From: Hyposmocoma kahamanoa | Taxonomy: Eukaryota > Arthropoda > Insecta > Lepidoptera > Cosmopterigidae | Assembly (NCBI RefSeq): GCF_003589595.1 | Contig: NW_020655294.1 | Coordinates: forward strand, 2,204,509 to 2,268,508 | Direction of reading: 5' to 3' | DNA length: 64,000 nucleotides | In this document: one piece after another, positions 45,301-57,300 of the stretch | Position numbering within the stretch: the stretch's first letter is position 1 | Layout of the letters: every line of letters starts with the position of its first letter | Translations under genes and position numbers: made by a program | Notes under the pieces: model-generated | The model's database searches: none | What the model was told of the DNA's origin: nothing | Seen by the model: the letters and a program-made list of their open reading frames with translations, nothing else

Positions 45301-48300
45301 CGTCACCCTGAGACATCAGTTGACAAGTCCCATGTGCCTGTGATTTCGCCAGCACCCGGAACACAGTAATTCTGACATTACTGCTTGGCGGCAGAAGTAG
45401 GCAAGGTGGCAGTACTACCCTGGGCGAACTCTTTCACAAGGAGTTCTACTGGTACTAAATAATACATAAAGTAGCTATTAAATTAACATCGATTTAGTAA
45501 AGTCTTAGGTACTCAATCTTTGTTGAAAACAATCTAAATTAAACAAAATGCATTTTTTTTCGATTAGAATTGAACAGAAATGGTTGAAATTTTGAAAATT
45601 GTAACAGTATAACTTTAAATCAAAGTAAAGTAAAAATAAAAATAAACTTTTCAAGTAAAGCTCAATTTACAAGAACACGAAATCAACCTTGAACCACTCG
45701 ACAAACTTGTATAATCGATACTTGTATGATCGGCGTAAGGTAGCCCAGAGTGCCTCAAACGCACTGAAAAGGAATGGTACGTCGTACGGGAAGGCTCCTT
45801 TCATGCACCCCATTACAACAAATTAATTCAAAATAATAATAATAATAATTTATTCAGTACAACTGTAATACCCTAGGTGACAAAATACGTACGAATTATG
45901 GTTGTACATAACCTGACAAAAACAGTGGATAGGCCATCAGTCAGTTCCCAAAGGGTAACCCTGTACTTTGGGAGTTGATGACAATCCTCCGCTAGTAAAC
46001 AGTATTACAAATATTTTACAACCGGTTATGAAGACGTGTATAGAATAGTGTAAATGTAATGTAACTATAGGTACCTACATATAGTTTGTGCTGTGTTACA
46101 GTGCGAATCTTTGTTTATTTATTTAATGACAGTCGACTATTATTTTTCTTTTAAAATTAAACCTAAAATAAGCCAGACTATAAAAAAACACTGCATCATT
46201 TTGAGGATTTTACTAGTGTTCCGTTAAATGTGCCGGTGTGTGTTTATAAGATTGAAATATAAAATAGGCACCAGTGGCGAAGGGTGAATAAGGTAAGCTG
46301 ATGTAAAGTGTATGTAGTGTTAGATTAAAGAGCAAATTCCTTAGACATGTCGATGATAAACGTGTTATATGGACGCCTCTGATAAGCATATAAAGCCTAT
46401 CTACACACTTAAAACTTTGCTTATAAAGCAAACATTTACGCGTAAATGAAAAAAAAATATATTGAACCTAAAAACGAAAGGCATAGTTCTTATATCCATC
46501 GAAATAGTTTTTTTGAAACTTCATATAACAAAATATAGTTAATAACTCACACACAGCTGATCTCCGTTGTGCTGTGATAGAAAATGGACCTTACAGTCAT
46601 GTTCTAAGGGAGTTATTTAACTTTCAAACCATCTTTAAGAATATGAAAACATAAGTGATTTATTCTTTTGTTTGTTCCTAGAGATTTGAGCAATATGGCG
46701 AGTACACTAACGGAAACCTAGTTCGCATTTATAAATACTTATGTGCTATGTAAGGATAAGCGAACAAGATGCTCGGCATATTACTCGCTCTCATAAAGAA
46801 ACGCGTACTTGGTATCCCTTAGTTGTCGCAAGGCAAAGCTTAACCGTGTGATCGGTAGGTACTTAAGATTTTGTGTGTATGTGCCATTTACAATACATTA
46901 CTACATTCAAAACATGACCATAAAACGTTTTCGTTAACTAACAATCTTTTCTCGAAAACTTTGTATCAGTAATTTTTACTAAGAATCACTTCTTACAATT
47001 CTAATTCTACTAAAAATTGTTACCAATCTATTGGATTTAGGACGTCGGGCTTTTATATAATGCTTTTGGGAAATCTATATGTGGTGATTGGAAGTGCTTT
47101 CTCTGTTTGATTTGATGTTAAGAATGGCTTTCATTGTACCCTGTGAAATTTGGTGCCGTTTATACGTTTGAACTTCTTGTAACTCGTAAAGATCCTACCT
47201 TTTTAAAGCATGTTTGTAGGTTTCGCTCAAACAAGACCTAACCTATGTTTACTATCATTAAAATATATTTTATTATCTGATGAATACAAGCTCTTTTTTC
47301 AAAGAGACGCAAATTTTACCTTCTTTATTAAATAAAAAATTTCTAAAGTTCTTTGTTCATCAATTAGCCAACAAGAAATAAAAAAGAAAAAAAAAGACCT
47401 GAAGTAATAGAGTGGGATCTTATATACGTACAACGAAATATCTGCTCAATATCTTTGCAAGAGGGTACATAATGTATTTGTGCAATTTCTTTGGTTATTA
47501 TTTTAGTCTTACATGCTTATTGGATTGCAATTTTGAAAGAAATGTTATTGCTTTTGCTACTGACTTGTATTTCAAAGTGCAATTCGGTTGTTGGATAATT
47601 GCACATGAATTATTATTATCATAATCCTAGACAAAATTGTCAAGTTGCGTACAATTTTCAGTCGATAATTACTCTGAAAGTCTTCAATTTTATTATTTGT
47701 GATATTGACAACAATGGCCAATACTAATCTTTGACCGATCCGCACTTTCCAATAATCCGTGGTCGAGTGGCTTAAATACCGGTTTTCAAGGTGTTGCCAT
47801 CTCTGAGGTCCTGGTTTCGATCTCCGGCTAGGTCAATGTGGAAAATCTTTTCTATATTGTCTCGGGTCTGGAGGTTTTTGTGGGACCGTCGTTATTTCCG
47901 ATTTCCATAACACAAGTGCTTCAGTTTCTTACTTTGGGATCGGCAACGTACATATATGTAGTGGACTGACTATCGCGCGTAACTTTATACAATATTATGT
48001 TAGGATTATTATAATGATCATGTGATTGTAATTATCCTACGCCATGTGCACTGGTATTTTTTAACGCATGATGCTTGTAGGTACCAGGGGCACTGTTAAT
48101 AGTGCTTCTAGGAGGATATATGCTCTTGGCATTTTTGACACAACTGGTGGAAGATGACATGCCTAGCGTGATTAATGAAATGGACGTCGCCAGAGATGTG
48201 AGTCTTTTGTTATTCTATTTAGACTACAAAATCCACGTATACATCGTTATGAACTGAAACTGAGAACTGCAGGGAGGGTTTAACCATCTCTAAGCAGCAG

Positions 48301-51300
48301 GTCGACTCAGAACCTTACGAGAACTGTTCTCGTCTGATTGGATTAGATATCGTACGATTCCTTTTCATTTTTATTCACAATAACCGAATCGAACGTCAAA
48401 CTGTCGTATTCGAAACCGAACCGAAATGACGTCACACACGTACGATCCCTCGTGCTTCTCGACCGGCAAAGGCTACAAACGTTATTCAAAACACAGTTAC
48501 CGAACATCCTATTCTTTACAAAGCAAGAATGTAATATGGGAATCTTTTATTGTTTTAAATAAAATCTGGATTTTGTTCAATTTTATTAACTTATTTTAAT
48601 GCGAGACTAATGCATTCCTATACTTTAGGCCTTTAAAGTCTTAAAAATGTATATAAAAGGATTTTATTTTTCTTATAATCTGTATTCGCTGACTAACTCC
48701 GTAAACGTTGTTGGATAACGATATCGTATCCGATTCCGTTTGTTTAACTGACCATGGCTTTGAAGGGTTTTGGAACCTTGACGACAGTTTCGACGTTATC
48801 CTTCACCGTTAAAATAAATAGTATAAACTGTATCGAGTTCTTAGGTTTTCGCGATTGTTACACATAGGAAATGAAACTATTTTTCCTGGATTTAAATCGC
48901 GTATATGTGTTTTTTCAAACAAACCGACGTTTTGGGCCCTTTACAGGTCCCATGGTCACGGTTGACTGAGGTGGTACAGTCTTTAACCAGTATCTAATAT
49001 TGATGCAAACCACCTTATTTTTTCAGTATAGTCACAATAGTTATTAATTAAATACCTTATTTTTAATTTTACAAAGAAAACATTCCAATTTACGCTACAT
49101 TAAGTTCAACCTAATTTCAACAGGGAAGATGGTTTCTCCGTACCACCAGTTTGGGATCCAGTATTTCCTCTAATGAAAAATCCCAAACAGACATAAGACT
49201 GCAGTACTAATTAATATGTTTTAGTTTATTCTAATTTCTATTAATAATTAATAATAAATTGAACTTAATAAAAATTCATTCAATAAAATCATTTGTAAAA
49301 CTGAAATGTTTTCTTTGTAAAATTAAAAATAAGGTATTTAATTAAAAACTATTGAAACTATAGTGAAAAAATAAGGTGGTTTGCATCAATATTAGACATA
49401 ACTGGTTGAAGACTGTACCACCTCAGTCAACCGTGACCATGGGACCTGTAAAGGGCCCGAAACGTCGATTTGTTTGAAAAACAAATATACGCGATTTAAA
49501 TCCGGAAAAATAGTTTCATTTCCTAAATATAAACTGTATCTACCTACCGAAGAACCGTCCGAAACTCGACCAAGTCAAAAGATAATGTCAAGTATGAAGA
49601 TTCATTTGCATCATGCGTTTTTTAATTTCGTCGATTATTAGTTATTTGACAGTAATTATTTCGGAGTAATGTTGGACGGAGAACGGGAGTAGACCTTTGA
49701 GTCTTTGACTATCGACGATATGTACTGACTATTATCATTGCACTTAAATGTCTCAGTAACACTATATGGCCAAAATGTATGAATTCCAGAACTACGTAAC
49801 CTTCAGCGAAGAAACAGCATTGCGGTATTTGCACATAATCCAAGGCACTGAACCACGCGTATCTGGGACAAGGTATCACCTGCAAAAGACAAAGGACCTC
49901 AAGGATCTTCTGGACTCCGTCGCGGCGCAGTCTAATTTGATCAGAACTGATTGGCAGATGGTTTCAGGTAGTCTGCATTATATTTTCCTTTATTTAATAG
50001 TTATAATAGAATACGTTTATTTGCAACAGTACTTATATTGATCTTGAGTAAAATTGGGTGCATTGTATTGAACCTGCACGCATGTGTGCTAATATTAAAG
50101 GTATTTCACATTTGTCTCTACAATTACAAAGCAATTTGCATTTCGAATTGATACCAATTGGTATTTGTAACTACTAAATATTCTTTATTACTTTAAAAGC
50201 AATGTGTCAAAAGCCATTTTGTCAATCGCGATTTAAAAGTAAGTCTTTGTAGTGATTTAATTACATTAGATAAATTATTAAACAATTCTTATAAATGTAT
50301 TGAAGCAGTTATTCTTATAAACGAGGTTGTGTCAATTTCTCTTCATTTTAAATAATCTTTGATATATACACAGATCACAATAGTCAAATAATTTCTTTTT
50401 AAATATGTTTAAGGATAAATCTGCGATCGTTGCAGCCAAAGCATTATATATCTTTATGGACATATTATAGCAATTCCTAGAAAGGCAAGTTGTGTTATGG
50501 GAGGGGCCAGCCAAGCGGTTGGGATGTCGAATTAAAAAAGAACATACTTCACGTTTCCTAGTAAATAGACCATATTTCCTTTTTAACTAACATGCATACT
50601 TGAAATACGTACATAGCGGGAAGCGTTAGAATTCTTAGCTTTTTAAAAAGCGGTCTACTAGATTCAAGCGGGCCGTATAAAGCAAATACAAATCGATGCA
50701 CCTTTGCACATACTAAATCAACCTGTGGTTTCCATGTTAGTTGAGAGTCTAAGGGTCGTATTCTAGAACTCTACTCAATGCTTAAGTCAGGATTTGAGTA
50801 TGGTTTAAAGCATTCGAAATCATACTCAAGTCCCTGCCATTAGGGTCGCATTTCCAGTGCTTGTGTTTCAATTGCAATCCTGACTTGAGCATTGAGTAGA
50901 GTTCTAGAATACGACCCTAAGACTATGCCGAGAAAATTGCTGGACGAGCACTCTTCAACATCGTGTCCGTGATAGCTCACAGAGAGTTTCTGGGGCTTTC
51001 CATTATAATTATAAAACTGTATTATTTTTGTTTTTGCAACGTTCACGTTCGGGTTATTTCGCTTAAGCCTTTAGAGGATGGAAAAAACTTAAGCCAGTCA
51101 ACTTCAACTTCAACTTTTGTATCTATGGCTCCGTCGTTTTGCGCGACGATTTCGCCAACGTCAGGGTTGAAAGAGTCAATAATATGACATATAGTGTCAT
51201 TTATTTCTTTTTCATAGTATATGTCAAAATTATTATTAATTATTGATATGTCACCGGCAAAAATAGTTATGCGTATTGTCATCTTGTGACTGCAATTTTG

Positions 51301-54300
51301 TATAATTCTGGGATAAACAAATGTTTAAAGAAAATCCTTTATACGGTATTGCATTAAAATTCATTCGGCTATCACCATATGGCGTCGTTTTAAAGTAATA
51401 TACGGACATTTCCGTATTCGGAAATCGAACAAGTTCTTTTATTCTCTCATCAGTTGGAACATTTTAAACTAAGCTTACACCTAAAAATTGAGTTGGCACA
51501 GTGACATGGTGACAGTTACAAGTTTTAATTCATATTACTCGGAAAGAGTACCAGATAATGTGAATCCATTAATGATAATTAATGTTTGTGGTGTTATATA
51601 GCTATTTAATGAGGTTTTATTTTTCACCCCTCATACGTAAAGTATCGTATGTCGAAATTGCCAAGTTTAAAGGGGAGCGTTTTAAAGTTCTGAAATCACT
51701 CATCTAATAGATCACCATAGATCATCTAACCGATATCTAGAATTTTATAATACTCTATGCGAATCACGAGTTTCGCCGAATATAACTGAGAAATACTGCT
51801 ACATTCACGTGTTATGCTCGTTTCAGTGAATCTAACCTACTTATTTCAGCAACTGATAGTCAGAATGTTAATTTCTACGAAATGATTTTTTACTGTTTCC
51901 GCGGGCCTTACGTCAATTCCTTTTTCTACCAGGCGACTATTGGCTCTCATTCACCATACCATACGTGAACAAGTACCAGAACGTATCAAACGTTATCGCT
52001 TTGTTGGAAGGCGAGAGTGGGTTCTTGCCCAATGGCACCATCGGGACTTCTTTACTGATCAACTGCCATTATGACTCCGTTCCTTTTGCATTGGGTAAGT
52101 CATGGACATAATACAGGACCCTGTGGGATCCTAAATTTTTAAGAAGCTTTCGATAAGATAACCTGCGTTTGAATACGATAAACTTAATGGCATTTTTTGC
52201 ATCGAATTAAGTAATTAATTATGCAGATTTGTTAGCCTGTCTAGTATAATATGATGGAACGTTATCATAAAACGTACAACCCATTTATGCACTACATTAC
52301 TTCTTGAAGCATTTATGTACTTACTACATTTCTTCCGTTAATCATTTTTAGGGACTTCGGACAATGCCATTTTCTGCGCAGTGATGATGGAAACTCTGAG
52401 CAAGTTGTCGCGGCGTTCACAAAAACTCAGACATAATGTTATATTTTTATTTAACGGTGCAGAAGAAAATCCTTTACAAGTAAGAGTTTGTTTACATATG
52501 TCATGTTTGTTGTTCCAATTATTTTTTTTACTTACATTGTGAATACTGAATAATACAACTGATTCCGAAATATTTCTGGAAATTTTCTAGAGGTCATAGA
52601 TTCTCCGAGTCCACCATACCTAGAGGAATATTTCTGGGTAATTCCTCTATCACGGGTAGTCACATCACAAATAATCTCTTTTCAAAACATTTTCAATCCA
52701 TTTATTGTAATAGCAATTAACCAATTTTGAGCAAGTGCAAAATCAATGCTTACCAACACAGTTTTCCTCTCAGTGTTGTTTCTGAGATGAGGTCAGATAT
52801 CGATGTGCCCTATTGCAAAAACCGATAGAATTTCCGTACAATAGAAGCTTTCGTGAGAAACCTCGTCAAGTGCGTTTGAGATTCAGAAAACTACTTTTCG
52901 ATAGCTTCGCTTTTTAAGTGTGGCGACGGCGGACCCCAAATATTCCCCGTTTTTTACAAACGCTTAAAGAAGCACATTCACGCAATAAGTTACAAATCTT
53001 CTATTTTTTACAGGCTAGCCACGCTTTCCTGAAACACCCTTGGGCTCGTGGTGTGACCAACGTAGTAAATTTAGACGCTGGCGGTATGAATGGAAAGCCA
53101 ATTATTTTTCAGGTACGGAGGTGAAACTGCAATATTGTTGTAGATTATGTAATGTCTAATTATTTTCAGCATCATCATCGTATCGTCACAATAGCCTCAT
53201 TCTTCTTCGGCGCAGGCTTCCACAGTTACTCCTCCAGTGATTACGCTAGGTTGATTATTTCCGTGCTTTTGACGTACAACAGCTTGAATTTAATATATAT
53301 ATTTTAATAAAAATAATAATTAATATTTATTTCATTCATATACACATGCAGTAAAATCAAAAACAGTAGGTACGTTACATAAAACACTTGTATCTACGAT
53401 TGTACGTGCTACTTATGTAAAATGTTTAAAAGCCCCGAATCGCAATATAAGCTGCAGTTTGTATTTTGGGATTCAGTGTTCTTGTACTCACTGGCTATCG
53501 CTTGGTAAATACAGCATACAACCAAAAAGTAAAAATCAACAGTATAAAAAGTTAATTTCTGTAGTGTGTTAAGTATAAAAAGTACAACAATAATACAATT
53601 TAAAAAATCAATATAAATGTATGTCAATCAGGTATCTCAGTAGGTATGTCAGAACATCCAATTCAAATTTATCTTTGTCACTAGTAAATAAATGAGTAAT
53701 AAAAGGCTTGATATTTGAAATCCGGCCTCGAAGCACACCGAATTTTTAATTGCATTATTTTCAAACAACATTAATGATATAGAGAACCTAAATTTTTTAA
53801 ATTTGGTTAATAAAACTGTCATCGCTTGCAAACTATTAAACATTGAAAGAGACTGACCCATTACATCTACTTTTCTCAGGCATCAGACTCTCGACTGTTG
53901 AGGGCATACAAGCGCGTAGTAAATCGTCCGAGCGCCCAAAGCGTAGGAGAGTTCATGTTTGCAAACGGCATTATTCCTTCCGATACTGATTTTAGAATTT
54001 GGAGGGATTATGGAAATTTTCATGGTAAGAATAAATAGTTGTTAAGAATAAGTTACAAAATACAATGCGGTGGACCGCGTCTAGATATTTACAAATGTTT
54101 TATTGTTGACAAGAGAATGGGAAATATAGGTATTGCATCAAATTGATATATATATCGTCGGAAAGATCTTAAGGGGAGCTTCAATGTATTGTATCACATC
54201 AACGCTGTTATACATTCAGGGAAGACACTTAGGTATATTTTATGTTTATATGAAATTGTTTCTTTTTGCAAAAGATTTGAGTGGGTATGCAAAGGCGACA

Positions 54301-57300
54301 GTTACCACCTTCCATCAGGTCTAACTATTTCAATACTATATATATATACTCGTAAAACTATTGCATAAATGGATAACAATATTTCAAGTTTTGTCAGATT
54401 AATTTAGGTTTGGCAGTAACAGAACCGCCAAATGATCTCTATCGAAGACCTGTTTGAATATTGTAAAAATATTAATTGTTTTAAAAAGAGAAAACAATTC
54501 TTCAAGGACCTCTCATTATCTCAGAAGTGAATCGCAGTATTTGCGTGTAACACTCACACGTCCATTCCAGGCATCGACATCGCCTTCGTGAAGTGGGGCC
54601 ACGTGTACCACACGCGCTACGACCGCACTGATATGGTGAGGACCGGCGTCATCCAGAACGCCGGCAACATGCTGCTGGCCCTCGTGCCCGAGGCCGCTAA
54701 TAACGCGGAGCTGGAGAACAAGGTCAGTGTGCTGGCGGGCGCTACGACTCAAGTGTCGAATAACGTCGCCGAAAGCCTTTCAATCGTTCGAAGGTACGGA
54801 ATACGGCTTAAATGATACATTCTTACCGTAAATTCATCCGATCAAAAGCATCTGTAAGCTTTGGAGTGCCGCAAGGCGGCATGATGGGACCCACGTTAGG
54901 CGATTTGACCCTTTTGAATCGCTTCATGATTAACAATGCTAAAGTGGATTGGAATTCCTCAGATTGAGCCGGCGTCTGGCGTGTACTTCGACTACCTGAA
55001 CTGGTTCCTGGTGTCGTACTCGTTCGGGGCGTCGGTGGCCGTGGACCTGCTGGTGGCGATTTTCGCCGGCCTCAGTGTCGCCTACTACGTGTGGCTCGTC
55101 GGACCCAGTGAGCAGCTTCCTTTAGTCCCCAATCCAATGTCCTGGATGGCCTTTGAGGCCGATAAAATTTGTAACCAAATAACCTTCGCTGGGAATGATA
55201 TTGGCAGTTCCGTGCGTTTACGCGTTTTGATCGATACTACGATCATTTTGGAGTAGCTTTTTTTTCAATACGATGTTTGTCTTTTCCTATAAACAGGTTG
55301 TTTCGTTTTACTTACCCTTAAAATGTTGCTATTTAAATTAGCTTACGTAATCACCCAAAAATCATCCCTTACAATATTGGGCATGATTTGGAGAACATTA
55401 CCTAGTACATGTATACATCGCAACATGTGAATTTAACATTTTTAACTAATTGCCAAAATTACAGTTAAAAGAAATATTGCAACGTGTTAAAAATTTCAGG
55501 AATGTCAACTGTGCAAGAGTTACTGTTTGCGGTATTAGGGCGATTACTTTCAATGCTGGCCGGAATAGTGGTCGTTGCTATTTTCGTGCCCATCATGGTC
55601 GCCACTACCATTCAACTTAGGTAATCATAATTCTACTTTACGCGCCTGCTTATACAGATCGTAAATCCAGCAATAATGTAATCAAAGAATCATTTGTTTG
55701 CATTAGACTACTTGAATCAAAAATATTCAGCGAATATTATGAACTGCATACTACTATCATAGACTATTACGTATGCCAATTACTTTGCCTAATAATAGAT
55801 GTACTAGATTGTAATTACACAGTACTTGATATCAAACTAAGAAACACCTAGGACAAGTGTTAAAAATTAGTTATCTGTATAAAGTGGTACGGGCGGTAAC
55901 TCAAAACTTGTCAAACAGGACATAAGTTGTACAACTGTGTAGTCACCGACGTCGTTAATTAAATTAAGATCAGTAAGAAACAGCCTGTTGTGAGACCTTA
56001 CAGTTATCGGAAGGTAATATACGTCCTACGTCCAGGTACCTGACGCAACCCTGGTTGGTAGTCCCTATGTACTGGATGCCGTACATCATCACAGCCGTCT
56101 GCGTCGCACAGGCCTTCGACGCCTGGAGGACCAAGAGGGTAACTCGCACTTGTCATACGTAATTAGTTTATAGCGGGCTCAGCAATCTCAATTAAACGGA
56201 GTCGACCTAAGTCTCATGGAACCTATTAGCACTTCATGACACACTGTAAATGTAATTAAAGAAGCATTATGACTATGGTGGTTTCCTTCGTCGTCGATAT
56301 TTTAACATTTTCTTATGTGTGTTCATATTTTTATTGCATTCACTGTCTTTCTCTCCACGCTCTTTCTATTCTGTCTTGTGAAAGACGTTCTTGGGTCATA
56401 CCTAAACTTTTTTTTCGTTGTTGCGTAAAATAATCACTTAACGTTAAGTGACAATATAACTGACAAAGGTGCATCTAGAATAGCTTCTAATTGTAGCTTT
56501 TTACATGTGTAGTGTCTCATTACTCTGAAGGTACTTGCAGCATGGGACCCATAATCTGTTGTAGCAAATATTTATCTTTTTTTCCAGAGTGGCCTGAACC
56601 GCTGCATCCGTACAATGCAAGCTCAAGCCGCGACAAGATTAATTCTAGCTTTCATACTATTTATTATGACATGCATACCAAGTACGGTGACATTGCGGTA
56701 CTTCATCACTGTTCCCTTATTCATCATTTCGACCATGTCTCTGGTGTCTTTGACTGTTATAAGATACGTTCGATTGCAAGGTACGTGTAGACATAAAATA
56801 GTAAGATTTTTAATCTTGTGACATTATTCTAGCTAGTGTACGGGATACTAGAATCTTAGCTAGAATTTTGATTGTTACGATATTTTTCTGCCCCTCAAAG
56901 TAAATCTAGATCACCTTTGATCTTTATTAACCATATGTTCAAATCATGTGTAGTCACATATGATTTGAACATGGCCAATAGTTGAAGACATTTATGTTGT
57001 ATTAGCAAAGGAAGATGTTTTAAGCGACAATTCCACTCCCGGCCACGGATCTCTATCTTAGGCTATGGTGAACCGTCCTGATCGGACTTTAGATTATGTC
57101 TTTGGAGAATTGAAGTATCTTCGAAATGCAGATAATATTATTCTCTACCGCCATAATAAGCAAACACTGTTTTTTCTCCAAGTACAATTTATTAAATGGG
57201 GCGATGAACTGCTGTGTGTTGGGTTGAGGTCCAAGTCAGACTACAGGGGGCCTCAGTGCCTGAAAGCGCGTTCTTCCTTAGCGTGGCAGCACCTGCTGAT

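Noticed and set aside
57065..57281. Long open frame upstream of the GC-rich ERMP1-like exon as coding
   Set aside because: Acceptors in this stretch give the wrong phase; the CTTCCTTAG at 57281 fits exactly and the upstream residues do not resemble the family.
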